From: JAOUEA01 sp963790335
GTDB lineage: Bacteria > Actinomycetota > UBA4738 > HRBIN12
NCBI GenBank assembly: GCA_963790335.1
Contig: CAWBOB010000007.1
Location: forward strand, 372,001-436,000
Direction: 5' to 3'
DNA: 64,000 nt
Both the position numbers and the translations under genes were made by a program. Shown piece by piece: positions 42,551 to 51,876 of the stretch (positions within the stretch are counted from its first letter, which is position 1; every line of letters begins with the position of its first letter). The notes below the pieces were generated by a model, which was given only the letters and a program-made list of their open reading frames with translations, did no database searches and was not told where the DNA came from.

Positions 42551-43312
42551 CTACGTCAGGTCGAGGCGGCGGAACGCTTCTGCTCGCGCGACGCCGATCG
42601 TCGCACCGGCTTCCTCGGCTTCCTCGAGCAGGAAGGTCTCGAAGAACCGGATCCCTTCGGTGAGCTGGCTCTCGTGACGAGCCAACGCGTCGATCTTCCG
42701 CTGCCACGTCGCGGTCACGTCCTCGGTGTGGTTCGGCTCGTTGCTCCACCCGAGCCAGACCTCGGTGATGTCCTGCACCGCGAGCCCGTCGCCCAGGTGC
42801 TCGGGGAAGAAGTGCGGATTGCCCGATCCCGGGAACGCCGAGTCGAGGGCGACGAATCCCGCCGTGCGATGGTCGGAATGGTTGTAGTAGCTGTTCTGGA
42901 AGAACACGGCCGTGGGGTCGACGGAGAGCACCGTGTCGGCGCGGACCTCACGGATGCGGCGCACGACGTGCTCGCGAACCTCGACCGTGTTCGCGAGGTC
43001 GCCGTCGTGCACGTCGAGGATGCGCACGCTGGCGAGGCCGAGCACCTCGCCCGCTGCCTCGGTCTCGCGGACGCGTGTGCGGGCGAGCTCGACCCGCTCG
43101 AGCGTGGGATCCTGCGAGCCCCGATCCCCGTTGGTGAGCACGAGCAGATGCACCTCACGGCCCGCCGCGGCCCAGGCCGCGATCGTGCCGCCCGCCGCGA
43201 TCTCTGCGTCGTCGGGATGGGCGAAGACACCGAGCACCGGCCCGCTGCGGGGAGCGTCGGCGGGCCCGCCGTCGGCATCGAGCTGTCCGCCGGGGATCTC
43301 GAGGTCACTCAC
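42551..43312 (-). CDS. PIG-L family deacetylase
   Basis: A 253-residue zinc deacetylase of the LmbE/PIG-L family. The metal motif AHPDDAEIAAGGTIA (H-P-D-D-x-E) is at the N-terminus, and NHSDHRTAGFVALDSAF gives the third metal ligand. Relatives deacetylate N-acetylglucosaminyl groups, for example in mycothiol (MshB) and its conjugates (Mca). Either role is plausible in an actinomycete; length is shorter than MshB. It follows pepA in the same direction. Confidence 0.9.
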   Translation of the reverse strand: MSDLEIPGGQLDADGGPADAPRSGPVLGVFAHPDDAEIAAGGTIAAWAAAGREVHLLVLTNGDRGSQDPTLERVELARTRVRETEAAGEVLGLASVRILDVHDGDLANTVEVREHVVRRIREVRADTVLSVDPTAVFFQNSYYNHSDHRTAGFVALDSAFPGSGNPHFFPEHLGDGLAVQDITEVWLGWSNEPNHTEDVTATWQRKIDALARHESQLTEGIRFFETFLLEEAEEAGATIGVARAEAFRRLDLT

Positions 43313-43328
43313 GAGACGTTCTCGAGAC

Positions 43329-44807
43329 TCAGGCGGCAGCCCGATCGAGCACGAACTTCACGAGCGTGCGCACGGGAACGCCGGTCGCGCCACGGGGACT
43401 GAGATCGGTGCCGCGGTCGCTGAACGCCGGCCCCGCGATATCGAGGTGGCACCATGGCGTCTCGCCGACGAACTCCGCCAGGAACCACGCCGCGGTGATC
43501 GCGCCGCCCCACCGATCCCCCACGTTCTTGATGTCGGCGATGGGCGAATCGATGAGGGCTCGATAGTCCTTGTGCAACGGCAGCTGCCAGATCGGCTCAC
43601 CCGTCGCCTCCCCCGCCGCGATCAGCTCGCGGATCAGTGCCTCGTCGTTGCCCATCGCGCCCGCGATCGAGGTGCCGAGCGCGACGACGCAGGCGCCGGT
43701 GAGCGTGGCGGTATCGACGATCAGCGCGGGTTCCTGCTCGGTCAGGAACGCGAGCGCATCGGCGAGCACGAGGCGGCCCTCCGCATCGGTGTTGAGCACC
43801 TCCGAGGTCGTCCCCCCGCGGTGGGTGATCACGTCGCCGGGCTTCTGGGCCGACCCGCTCGGCATGTTCTCGCTGCACGGGATCGCGGCGATCACGTTGA
43901 TCGTGGGCTTCAGGCGCGCGATCGCCTTCATCGCGCCGAGGATCGATGCTGCGCCTCCCATGTCGTCCTTCATCGTCTCCATGCCTTTGGCGTCCTTGAT
44001 CGACAGGCCACCGGAGTCGAAGGCGATGCCCTTGCCCGTGAGCGCGATCGGGGTTGCGTCGCCGGCCCCGGTGTAGCTGAGCTCGATGAGCCGCGGAGGG
44101 TTCACGCTTCCCTTGCCGACGCCGAGGATTCCGCCGAAGCCGCCCTTCTCGAGCTGGGACTCGTTCCACACCTTGCACGTGAGACCGACGGAGCGCGCCA
44201 TGCGCTGGGCCTCGCGCGCGATCTCGGCGGGCGGCATGTCGCCGGCCGGCGTATTCACGAGGTCGCGCGCCCAGCACACGGCGTCGACGACGATCGCCGC
44301 GCGCTTCACCGCGTCCTTCATGGGCTTGACCGGCCACTTCGGGCTTCCCAGCACGATCACCTTGGAGAGCCCGGTGGCCTGATCCGGCTTGGATCGATAG
44401 CGATCGAAGCGGTAGTCGCCGAGCCCGAGGCCCTCGGCCATGGCCTGCACCGCGTCGGCGGCCTTGCCGGCACCGAAGGCTTGGGGGAAGGTCGTCGCGA
44501 CCGTCCCGAACCGCCTCGCGGTCGTCGCAGCGCGCGCGAGCGCCCTTCGTGCGCCCTCGAGCGTGAACTCCGTCTTGGGGCCGACCCCCACCAACAGCAC
44601 CGCGCCCGCCGCGAATCGGTCGCGATCACGGCGCGTGACGAGCACGGCCTCTCCCCGCTTGCCGGTGTGCCGAGCATCGGTGTAGGCCTTCGCGAGGCCC
44701 GTCTCGCGCACCCCCGGTCCGGGCTTGGATGCTTCGAACACGGGCACGATCAGCAGTCCGGCCTTCACGTCTGCTGCCGACTCGCTCGAATAGGCATACG
44801 TGGTCAC
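43329..44807 (-). CDS. pepA: leucyl aminopeptidase (M17)
   Basis: About 492 residues, the normal size of M17 leucyl aminopeptidase. The C-terminal catalytic domain has the metal signature NTDAEGRLVLADAL, KGIAFDSGGLSIKDAKGME with the catalytic Lys, and KDDMGGAASILGA. It removes N-terminal amino acids from peptides as a hexamer with two metals. The GTG at 44807 has an AAGGAG site. It could act downstream of TldDE and peptidase E in peptide turnover. Confidence 0.94.
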   Translation of the reverse strand: MTTYAYSSESAADVKAGLLIVPVFEASKPGPGVRETGLAKAYTDARHTGKRGEAVLVTRRDRDRFAAGAVLLVGVGPKTEFTLEGARRALARAATTARRFGTVATTFPQAFGAGKAADAVQAMAEGLGLGDYRFDRYRSKPDQATGLSKVIVLGSPKWPVKPMKDAVKRAAIVVDAVCWARDLVNTPAGDMPPAEIAREAQRMARSVGLTCKVWNESQLEKGGFGGILGVGKGSVNPPRLIELSYTGAGDATPIALTGKGIAFDSGGLSIKDAKGMETMKDDMGGAASILGAMKAIARLKPTINVIAAIPCSENMPSGSAQKPGDVITHRGGTTSEVLNTDAEGRLVLADALAFLTEQEPALIVDTATLTGACVVALGTSIAGAMGNDEALIRELIAAGEATGEPIWQLPLHKDYRALIDSPIADIKNVGDRWGGAITAAWFLAEFVGETPWCHLDIAGPAFSDRGTDLSPRGATGVPVRTLVKFVLDRAAA

Positions 44808-44931
44808 GTCGTCTCGCTCCTTCGTATCGCATCGGCTCGTCGAGGCCGCCGACCCTTCGGCCTCCCGCTCGCGGGCAGTGTAGACCCGCGGCCCCCGGGC
44901 CAGGGCGATGCCGCTCGATAGGCTGGCCCAC

Positions 44932-45261
44932 ATGAAACCTCGCGACATGAGAGATCTCGTGCGGTTCGACGACGACGCCGCCCGCACCGAGGTGCTGTTC
45001 GAGACCGAGCGCATCTGGTGTCAGCTCATCTGCCTGCACGGTCCGCAGGACATCGGGCCTATCGCCGAGCGGGGTTCCGACGCGATCGTCTCGGTGCTCG
45101 CCGGCGAGGTGGCGGTACAGGTGGGCAAGGGACGCACGCGCATGAGCCAGTGGCATGCCGTGGTGGTACCCGCCGGCACCGAGCTCACCATCCGCAACGC
45201 ATCGGACGAGCCCGCGGTGGTGCAGGTCACCACCGCGCCGCCGCCGGCCCCCATCATCTGA
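44932..45261 (+). CDS. small cupin domain protein
   Basis: A 109-residue single cupin barrel with VLAGEVAVQVGKGRTRMSQW and VVVPAGTELTIRN as the second motif. The first-motif histidines are mostly missing (LHGPQDIGPIAERGSDAIV), so metal binding may be weak. A TAGGCT box 7 bases before the ATG suggests a leaderless message. No partner is evident. Confidence 0.8.
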   Translation: MKPRDMRDLVRFDDDAARTEVLFETERIWCQLICLHGPQDIGPIAERGSDAIVSVLAGEVAVQVGKGRTRMSQWHAVVVPAGTELTIRNASDEPAVVQVTTAPPPAPII

Positions 45262-45297
45262 GCGCTCGCCGGTGTCGTGGCTCGTCGCAGACCGCGT

Positions 45298-46935
45298 TCA
45301 GAGCCTGCCGAAGGTTCCGACCCTGAGGCGATCGATCGCCACGGTGACGCCGGCCGTGACCGCCATCAGCACCACGCTCATCGCGGTGGCTTGGCCGACC
45401 GAGGCGGCCCCGGGCTGCGAGAGCAGGCGCACGATCGCGATCGGCATCGTGGGCGCATCGAGGCGCGCCACGAACGCGCTGGCCCCGAACTCACCGAGCG
45501 AGACCGCGAACGCGAACACCGCCGCGCCCGCGATGGCGCGCGACGCCACGGGAAGCAGCACATCGCGAACCGTCTGCCACGGTGAGGCCCCGAGCGCCGC
45601 CGCCTGCTCGCTGAGGTCGTGCCGGGTGGCGGACAGGACGGGTTCCACCATGCGCACGACGAAGGGAAGCGCGACCACCGCCTGAACGGCCACGAGGAGC
45701 CAGACGCTTCCGCGCAGGTCGAGCGGGGCGGCGTCGAACGCCACCACGGATCCGAAGCCGACGGTCACCGCCGAGACGCCGAGCGGAACGGCGGAGAGCG
45801 CGCGGAGCCACGAGCCTCGCCGCGAGGGACGAGGGTTCGCGAACGACGGTGCGTCGGACCGGACGATCGCCCACGACGCCGCGAGGCCAACCGCGAGTGC
45901 CAGCACGGCGGCGCCCGCAGCGACCCGCATCGAGGTGACCACCGCCTCGAGCGGTGCGACCGCAAGTGCACTCCCGCTCCGGACGCTGCCGAGGTCGAGG
46001 TACCGGTCCAGCGTGAGCCCGGTCGCCGTTCGCACCGAGCGCCAGACCAGCCGCAGCGGTGGAGCGAGCACAGCCACCGCCAGCAGCGGGGCAGCGACGG
46101 CAACGAAGACCCGCTCCCCGTTGGTGCGTGCCCGCCGCGAGGCGTCGGCCGAGGCGACCACCCGTTGACGCTCCCCGGCTCGAGTCTCGGTTCGCGTCGT
46201 GAGCCACAGCACGGCGGACACGATGGCCAACTGCACCAACGTCAACGCCGCCGCGACCGGAAGGTTCAGCAGCTGCGATGTCTGCCGGAAGATCTCCACC
46301 TCGATCGTCGCCCGCTCCGGGCCCGCGAGCAACAGCGCGACGCCGAACGACGTGAACGTGAACAGGAACACGAGTATCGCCGCACCCACGATCGAGGGCC
46401 GAGCCAGCGGCAGCAGCACGTCGGTGAACCGGCGCAGCCCCGTCGCGCCCATCTCGGCCGCGACGTCCTCGTACGCTGGGTCCAGCTGCGACCAGAAGCT
46501 CCCCACCACACGCACCACCACAGCGAGGTTGAAGAAGACGTGCGCCGCGAACAGCGAGACGAGCGACGGGCGCGTTCCCGCGAACGCCGCGCCGACCACC
46601 ACGGTCGGCAGCACGAATGCCACCAGGGTCCCGGTGCGGAGCACACCCCGCCCGACGAAGCGGAACCGCGCGAGCAGGTAGGCCGCGGGCAGTCCCGCGA
46701 CCAGCGTGAGCCCGGTCGAGACCACCGCCTGCCAGGTCGTGAACCAGATCACACCACGCAGCCGCGGATCGCCGAGCACGTCGGCGGGCCGCACGTCGGC
46801 GATCACCACCGCCACGATCGACACCAGCGGATAGCCGAAGAACACCGCCAGGAAGAGCGCGGGCACCGCTGTGAGCGTCACCCGTACGGCCTGGTGGCCC
46901 ACCGGCGCACTCAGCCGAACATCAGGTCGGTCCAT
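45298..46935 (-). CDS. thiP: ABC transporter permease, thiamine type (ThiP)
   Basis: About 545 residues with twelve membrane segments, formed by two permease halves, as in ThiP. Each half has an EAA-type loop for the ATPase: AEMGATGLRRFTDVLLPLA and AAALGASPWQTVRDVLLPVA. It follows thiN and thiB under a TPP riboswitch, so thiamine or its phosphates are the likely cargo. The ATG at 46935 overlaps thiB by 25 bases; GTG at 46902 is an alternative. No ThiQ ATPase gene follows; a shared ATPase encoded elsewhere would be needed. Confidence 0.9.
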   Translation of the reverse strand: MDRPDVRLSAPVGHQAVRVTLTAVPALFLAVFFGYPLVSIVAVVIADVRPADVLGDPRLRGVIWFTTWQAVVSTGLTLVAGLPAAYLLARFRFVGRGVLRTGTLVAFVLPTVVVGAAFAGTRPSLVSLFAAHVFFNLAVVVRVVGSFWSQLDPAYEDVAAEMGATGLRRFTDVLLPLARPSIVGAAILVFLFTFTSFGVALLLAGPERATIEVEIFRQTSQLLNLPVAAALTLVQLAIVSAVLWLTTRTETRAGERQRVVASADASRRARTNGERVFVAVAAPLLAVAVLAPPLRLVWRSVRTATGLTLDRYLDLGSVRSGSALAVAPLEAVVTSMRVAAGAAVLALAVGLAASWAIVRSDAPSFANPRPSRRGSWLRALSAVPLGVSAVTVGFGSVVAFDAAPLDLRGSVWLLVAVQAVVALPFVVRMVEPVLSATRHDLSEQAAALGASPWQTVRDVLLPVASRAIAGAAVFAFAVSLGEFGASAFVARLDAPTMPIAIVRLLSQPGAASVGQATAMSVVLMAVTAGVTVAIDRLRVGTFGRL

Positions 46936-47984
46936 CTGCGGACCCAGTCCTCGCGGCCAGCCTCCACCTGCTCCGGTGCGATCGCGAGCGGCGACGCCGG
47001 TTCCTCGCCCCATCGGGCGAACGCATCGGGCAGCTCGGCGTCATCGACGACCGGGAAGACGAACATGCGCAGCGGCACGTCTTCCTGGAAGGGCTCCGAG
47101 AGCAGGAAGTCGACCACGGCCCGCGCCTCGACGGTCTGGTCGGTGCCTGATAGCACGCCGGCGAACTCGACCTGTCGGTAACAGCTCTCGGCGATCGCCG
47201 CCGTGGGAGCCCGCTCGAGCTGCTCCTCGGCGAAGACCACCTCGGCGACCGGGCTCGTCGCGTACGAGACCGCGATCGGACGCTCCCCCTCACCGCCGCC
47301 CGCCCCCGAGAACTCGCCGTAGTACGCCTGCTCCCATCCCTCGACGACGAGCACATCGTTGGCGCGCAGGTCGCGCCAGAAGGTCTCCCATGCCGGCTCG
47401 CCGAACCGGGCGATGGTCGCGAGCAAGAACGCGAGCCCGGGGGTCGAGGTCGCGGGGTTCTCGACGACGGTGAGCCCGCGATACGCCGGATCGATGAGGT
47501 CCGCGATCTCGTCGGGCGGCTCGAGCCCACGACCGGCGAACCACGTGAGGTCGACGTTCAAACAGACGTCGCCGCGGTCGACCGGCGTCACCGCGTGGGT
47601 CGGGTCGAGCTCGAACGCGTCGTCGACACGGGCAAGCTCGGGTGATTCGTACGGCTCGAACACGCCGGCGTCGATCGCCTTGGGCATCAGGCTGTCGTCG
47701 ACACCGAAGAGCACGTCGCCCTCGGGGTTGCCGGCGGTGAGGATCGCCCGGTTCACGAGCTGCCCGGCGTCACCCGACGGCACGATGCGCAGCTCGATGC
47801 CGCGCTCACGCTCGAACCGCCGCACTACCGAGTCGCTCACATCGAACGAGTCGTGCGTGAGGAGGGTGATCGTCACGGGCTCTGCCGGCTGCCCGGACGA
47901 GCCGGCCATGTCACCGTCGCCCGTGCAGGCGGCGCTGACGAGCGCGATCACGGACACGAGCACGGCCGTCGCTGCCCTGCTCAT
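46911..47984 (-). CDS. thiB: thiamine ABC transporter substrate-binding lipoprotein (ThiB)
   Basis: About 357 residues. A lipoprotein signal peptide (VLVSVIALVSAAC) precedes a type 2 binding protein related to ThiB and iron-binding Fbp proteins: ITLLTHDSFDVSDSVVRRFE, GDVLFGVDDSLMPKAI and ETFWRDLRANDVLVVEGW. It would capture thiamine or thiamine phosphates outside. The ATG overlaps the thiN stop (ATGA). Its anchoring needs Lgt, also in this window. Confidence 0.92.
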   Translation of the reverse strand: MSRAATAVLVSVIALVSAACTGDGDMAGSSGQPAEPVTITLLTHDSFDVSDSVVRRFERERGIELRIVPSGDAGQLVNRAILTAGNPEGDVLFGVDDSLMPKAIDAGVFEPYESPELARVDDAFELDPTHAVTPVDRGDVCLNVDLTWFAGRGLEPPDEIADLIDPAYRGLTVVENPATSTPGLAFLLATIARFGEPAWETFWRDLRANDVLVVEGWEQAYYGEFSGAGGGEGERPIAVSYATSPVAEVVFAEEQLERAPTAAIAESCYRQVEFAGVLSGTDQTVEARAVVDFLLSEPFQEDVPLRMFVFPVVDDAELPDAFARWGEEPASPLAIAPEQVEAGREDWVRRWTDLMFG

Positions 47985-48622
47985 GGGGAATCCTCGGCCC
48001 CTGGGCGCACCGCCAGCACGACGCCGTCTCGGACCTCGATCGACGCGCTGTCGCCGGAGAACTCGTTGCTGATCCCGAGGCTCGAGCCCGGCTGCAGCGT
48101 GGTGTCGTCGAGCACCCAACGAAGCCCCCTGGTGCTGACCCCGGACGCCGGGCCGCCGAACGCGAACAGGCTGACGAGCTCACCCTCGGAACCGGTCAGC
48201 TCCCGAGCGCCGCGCACGACGTGGAGCCGCGCGGCGCCGAAGATCGCGTCCATCCGGACACCGCCGTGACGCGGTGATGCGAGCACCCCCGCGTTCCCGA
48301 GCAGATGGTCGAGGCGCCCGCCGTCGCCCCCCACCACGAGCACGCGTTCGGCGCCTCCCCCGATCGCGTCGGCGATCGCGAGGTCCAGGTCGGTCGCGTC
48401 CTTGTCTTCGGGGTGGCGTCGCACCTCGCCGCCCGCTTCCTCGAACGCCGCGAGATCCCGCTCATCGACAGAGTCGAGGTCACCGACGAGCACGTTGACC
48501 CGGATGCCGAGCCGCGTGGCTTCCGTGAGCCCGACGTCGGCCGCCACGATGAACGCGTCGTCAGGCACCTCGAACCGCACGCGTGACGGCCCGCCTCCAC
48601 AGAAGACGATCGCCGATCGCAT
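47981..48622 (-). CDS. thiN: thiamine pyrophosphokinase
   Basis: A 213-residue thiamine diphosphokinase. Motifs are VNVLVGDLDSVDERDLAAFE, EDKDATDLDLAIADAI and VVGGDGGRLDHLLGN; the C-terminal beta domain follows. It converts imported thiamine to TPP with ATP. It is the first gene after the TPP riboswitch, whose 3' end provides the GGAGGGAG ribosome site. With thiB and thiP it forms a salvage operon. Confidence 0.94.
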   Translation of the reverse strand: MRSAIVFCGGGPSRVRFEVPDDAFIVAADVGLTEATRLGIRVNVLVGDLDSVDERDLAAFEEAGGEVRRHPEDKDATDLDLAIADAIGGGAERVLVVGGDGGRLDHLLGNAGVLASPRHGGVRMDAIFGAARLHVVRGARELTGSEGELVSLFAFGGPASGVSTRGLRWVLDDTTLQPGSSLGISNEFSGDSASIEVRDGVVLAVRPGAEDSP

Positions 48623-48629
48623 CGCTTCG

Positions 48630-48720
48630 AACTCCCTCCGCCGGCATTACCCGGTTCAGGTTCGTCGGGTCGCCGGCGCCTTCAGCCGGCCTCTCAGCCC
48701 GGTTCCCCGAGCTCCCCGTG
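48630..48720 (-). promoter_or_regulatory. TPP riboswitch (THI element)
   Basis: Read on the minus strand, the conserved parts occur in order: CGGGGAG, GGGCTGAGAGG (pyrimidine-sensor side), GACCC, GAACCTGAACCGGGTAATGC and CGGCGGAGGGAGT. This is the TPP aptamer. The final GGAGGGAG is also the ribosome site of thiN (ATG at 48622), so binding of TPP should directly hide the site and block translation. Confidence 0.95.
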
Positions 48721-48732
48721 TTCCGTCGTTCG

Positions 48733-48738
48733 AGTATA
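48733..48738 (-). promoter_or_regulatory. -10 box of the thiN operon
   Basis: TATACT on the minus strand, 13 bases before the riboswitch, so that transcription would begin only a few bases ahead of the aptamer. No clear -35 box is visible. Confidence 0.55.
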
Positions 48739-48771
48739 GGCACCGCTCACGGAACGGTCGCAGCCCGCGTC

Positions 48772-49224
48772 CTAGAAGCGAACAGGGCCGGTCGCGATGA
48801 GGTACCGGCGCAGCCCGGTCATCGCCCGGCCCATCAGCACGTGCATGATCGGACGGTAGATCGCGGCTGCGAGCTCGCCCAGCAGGGGCACCGCGAGGCG
48901 GATGTCCTCGCGCCAGGTGAAGCGCGTTCCACCCTCGACCGGCTCGAGCGTCCATGTGCCGGTGCCGGCAACGAGCGAGCCGTGACTGATGTCGAGACGC
49001 CGGGGCGGATCCCACCCGACGACCTCCATCGGTTCGGTGAACGCAGCGACACCGAAGAGCCTCGTGCGGACCTCGAGGTGGACCCCGACGCCTTCGCGCT
49101 CGTCGGAGACGACCGTGACGGTGTCGGCGTCGAGCATCCAGTCGGCTTGGCGCTCCCAGTCCATCAGCGCCGTCCACGCTTCCTCGACAGGGACCGGCAG
49201 CACGACGTCACGCTCCACGAGCAC
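48772..49224 (-). CDS. SRPBCC family protein
   Basis: About 150 residues with the SRPBCC pattern: VERDVVLPVPVEEAWTALMD, a middle EGVGVHLEVRTRLFG, GTWTLEPVEGGTRFTWREDI and the C-terminal helix. The protein probably binds a hydrophobic ligand. The start (GTG at 49224 or 49218) is 42 bases from the divergent methyltransferase gene. It is read towards the riboswitch promoter but not obviously part of the thiamine operon. Confidence 0.85.
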   Translation of the reverse strand: MLVERDVVLPVPVEEAWTALMDWERQADWMLDADTVTVVSDEREGVGVHLEVRTRLFGVAAFTEPMEVVGWDPPRRLDISHGSLVAGTGTWTLEPVEGGTRFTWREDIRLAVPLLGELAAAIYRPIMHVLMGRAMTGLRRYLIATGPVRF

Positions 49225-49266
49225 GACCAGGAGTCTATGGGCGCCGCTCCTACACTCACTGGTGCG

Positions 49267-49884
49267 ATGGGCGCGAGCGAGGCGGACGCAACGATGGCGG
49301 CGTACTACGAGCGGCGGGCTCCGGAGTACGACGACTGGTACCTCGGGCGAGGGCTCTTCGAGGAGCGCGACCGCCCCGGCTGGCACGACGAACTCGAGGC
49401 CGTCGTTCGACTCCTGACGTCGCTGGACGCGCTCCACACCCTCGACGTCGCCTGCGGCACGGGCTTCCTCACTCGGTACTTGCCGGGCGACGTCGTCGCC
49501 CTCGACGGAAGCCGGTCCATGTTGGAAGCGGCGCGACCCCGCGTTCGCGGTGCTCTGGTGAGAGCGGACGGGCTGTCGCTTCCGTTCCGCGATGACAGCT
49601 TCGACAGGCTCTTCACGGGGCACTTCTACGGGCACCTTCGAGAACCTGCGAGGGAGCGATTCCTGCGCGAGACGTGGAGGGTCGCGACCGAACTCGTCGT
49701 GCTCGACGCGGCCCTGCGAGCGGACGTCGCGTCGGAGGAGCAGCAGACGCGCGTGCTCTCCGACGGATCGACCCATCGCGTGTACAAGCGCTTCTTCACG
49801 ACGGCCCGGCTCATCGACGAGCTCGGCGGGGGTGAGATCCTCCACGACGGGAGCTGGTTCGTCATCGTGGTGTCGCGCCGGTGA
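49267..49884 (+). CDS. class I SAM-dependent methyltransferase
   Basis: About 205 residues: N-terminal YYERRAPEYDDWYLGRG, motif I TLDVACGTGFLTRYLPG, motif II VVALDGSRSMLEAARP and motif IV LPFRDDSFDRLFTGHF. A TACACT box ends 10 bases upstream of the ATG and no ribosome site is seen. It lies 31 bases before hutI. Its substrate is unknown. Confidence 0.88.
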   Translation: MGASEADATMAAYYERRAPEYDDWYLGRGLFEERDRPGWHDELEAVVRLLTSLDALHTLDVACGTGFLTRYLPGDVVALDGSRSMLEAARPRVRGALVRADGLSLPFRDDSFDRLFTGHFYGHLREPARERFLRETWRVATELVVLDAALRADVASEEQQTRVLSDGSTHRVYKRFFTTARLIDELGGGEILHDGSWFVIVVSRR

Positions 49885-49915
49885 GCGACCGACGACGAGG
49901 CTACCCTTCACGGTC

Positions 49916-51139
49916 ATGAGACGTGGGGCCGCGCTGGCGGCGGCGATGGCGACGGCGCACGGTGACCGCGCGACAACCGAAGCGGCCGAGTGGATCGACG
50001 GCGGCGCCGGTGTGGCATGGGATGACGACGGCACGATCACGTACGTGGGCTCGGCCGACGGGCTTCCGTGGGATCCGATGATCGGCAGCACCGACCGAGG
50101 ATGCCTCGTGCCCGGCTTCGTCGACTGCCACACCCACCTGCCGTTCATCGGATGGCGAGCCGACGAGTTCGAGGCTCGCCTCCGAGGCGTCTCCTATCGC
50201 GAGCTGCACGGAGGCGACGGTGGGATCTTCCGGTCGGCACGCATGTTCGCCGAAGCGAGCGACGACCAGGTGCTCGACTTCTCTCGGACGCTGCTCGACG
50301 AGATGCTTGCCCACGGGACGACCACGCTCGAGCTGAAGACGGGATACGGGCTCTCGATCGAGCAGGAAGTGCGCGCCGCCGGGCTCGCGCGCCGCCTCGC
50401 CGGCGAGGCGACCCAGACGTGCGTCGTCACGTTGCTCGCCGCGCACGCGGTGCCCTCCCACATGGAACGCGGCGACTGGATCCACGCCGCATGCACCGAG
50501 CTGATCCCGGAGATCGCGCGAGCCGGGCTCGCCGACGCCGTCGACGTCTATGTCGAGGACATCGCGTTCACGCTCGACGACCTCGCGATGATCGCGGGCG
50601 CGGCGACCGAGGCCGAGCTCGCCCTGCGCGTGCACGCCGACCAGCTCGGCGACTCGGGTGCCGCCTCGGCCGCCGCCCGACTCGGGGCGCGCAGCGCCGA
50701 CCACCTGAACCATTGCTCGGCCGAGGGCGTCGAGGCGCTAGCCACGGGCGACATCGTCGCGGGGCTGCTGCCCGCCTCGACGTTCTTCTTGCGAGGCCGG
50801 CCCGCACCAGCCGCAGCGCTGCGGGCTGCCGGCGTGCCGATCGCGCTCGCGAGCGACGCGAACCCGGGTACATCACCGGTCGTCTCCATGCCCGAGGTGA
50901 TCGCGATGGCCGCAGCCGTCTACGAGGTTCCGCCCCAGGAAGCGCTCACGGCGACCACGCTGAACCCCGCCTGGGTGCTGGGGCTTTCCGATCGGCTCAG
51001 CACCCTCGAGGTCGGGAAGCGCGCCGACATCGTGCTGCTCGAAGAACCCTCGTTCGCGCAGGTCCCCTACCGCCCGGGCCACGATCCGGTCGTCGCGACC
51101 GTCGTAGGCGGAAGCCTCGTCCGCCCAGCCGCATCGTGA
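49916..51139 (+). CDS. hutI: imidazolonepropionase
   Basis: About 407 residues of the amidohydrolase family, the third step of histidine breakdown (imidazolone-propionate to formimino-glutamate). The family marks are PGFVDCHTHLPFIGWRADEF, LELKTGYGLSIEQE, the metal His in ALRVHADQLGDSGA and ALASDANPGTSPV. TACCCT at 49902-49907, 8 bases before the ATG, suggests a leaderless start. The stop overlaps the next gene by 4 bases. hutH and hutU lie on the opposite strand just beyond. Confidence 0.94.
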   Translation: MRRGAALAAAMATAHGDRATTEAAEWIDGGAGVAWDDDGTITYVGSADGLPWDPMIGSTDRGCLVPGFVDCHTHLPFIGWRADEFEARLRGVSYRELHGGDGGIFRSARMFAEASDDQVLDFSRTLLDEMLAHGTTTLELKTGYGLSIEQEVRAAGLARRLAGEATQTCVVTLLAAHAVPSHMERGDWIHAACTELIPEIARAGLADAVDVYVEDIAFTLDDLAMIAGAATEAELALRVHADQLGDSGAASAAARLGARSADHLNHCSAEGVEALATGDIVAGLLPASTFFLRGRPAPAAALRAAGVPIALASDANPGTSPVVSMPEVIAMAAAVYEVPPQEALTATTLNPAWVLGLSDRLSTLEVGKRADIVLLEEPSFAQVPYRPGHDPVVATVVGGSLVRPAAS

Positions 51140-51854
51140 CCGACCTCGCGGTCGCGGCGATCATCACGCTCGCGTCGATCACGATGGCGGTTAGCGGGTT
51201 CGGTTCGCCCTCGTCGCAGTGCCGCTGCTCGCGGTCGCGGTTGACGCCGAGACCGCTGTCGTCGCGAACGCCGTGATCGGCATCGGGCTGGTGGTGCTCG
51301 TCGCGATGCGCAACCGGCACGGCGTCGTGCGGCGCACCGTGGTGGTCTCGTCGGTCGCCGCGCTCGCTGCGATGCCGGCGGGCCTGCTCCTGTTCGTGAC
51401 GCTCGGCGACCGCGCGCTCACGGCAACTATCGGCGCGGTGGTGGTAGCGATCACCGTCGCCCTGGCGTTCGGACTTCGGCTGCCCGCATCCGATGTCACC
51501 GACGCGATCGCCGGGTTCGTGTCGGGAGCGCTCGCCACGAGCGCGGGCACGAACGGACCGCCGCTCGTCATCGCTCTGCAAGGAAAGGAGTACGCGCCGG
51601 AGCAGTTCCGGGCGACCCTGGCCGCGATCTTCCTGACCCAGAGCATCGCGGGCGTCGCGCTGTTCGCCGCCGCCGGTCGCATCACCTCGGAGGTCGGTCG
51701 CGTGTCCCTCGTGGGGTATCCGGCGATGGTGGCCGGGTTGCTCGCCGGCGAGCGCGTCGCGGCCAGGATCGACGAACGGCGCTTTCGAGGGCTCGTGCTG
51801 GCGCTTCTGGCGCTGTCGGGCCTGACCTCTCTGCTTTCCGCCGCACGGGGTTGA
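51136..51854 (+). CDS. TauE/SafE-type membrane permease, frameshifted
   Basis: About 239 residues after correction, with seven to eight membrane segments. The first frame gives VTDLAVAAIITLASITMAV-SGFG; the rest continues in the -1 frame as VAVPLLAVAVDAETAVVANA and later SGALATSAGTNGPPLVIAL, the TauE signature. Inserting one base after 51203 restores GFGFALVAVPL, so a missing base is likely. These permeases export sulfite or organic anions. GTG overlaps the hutI stop, so a role in transport of a Hut substrate or product is possible. Confidence 0.8.
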
Positions 51855-51876
51855 GACACGGCTACTCCAGCTTGGA

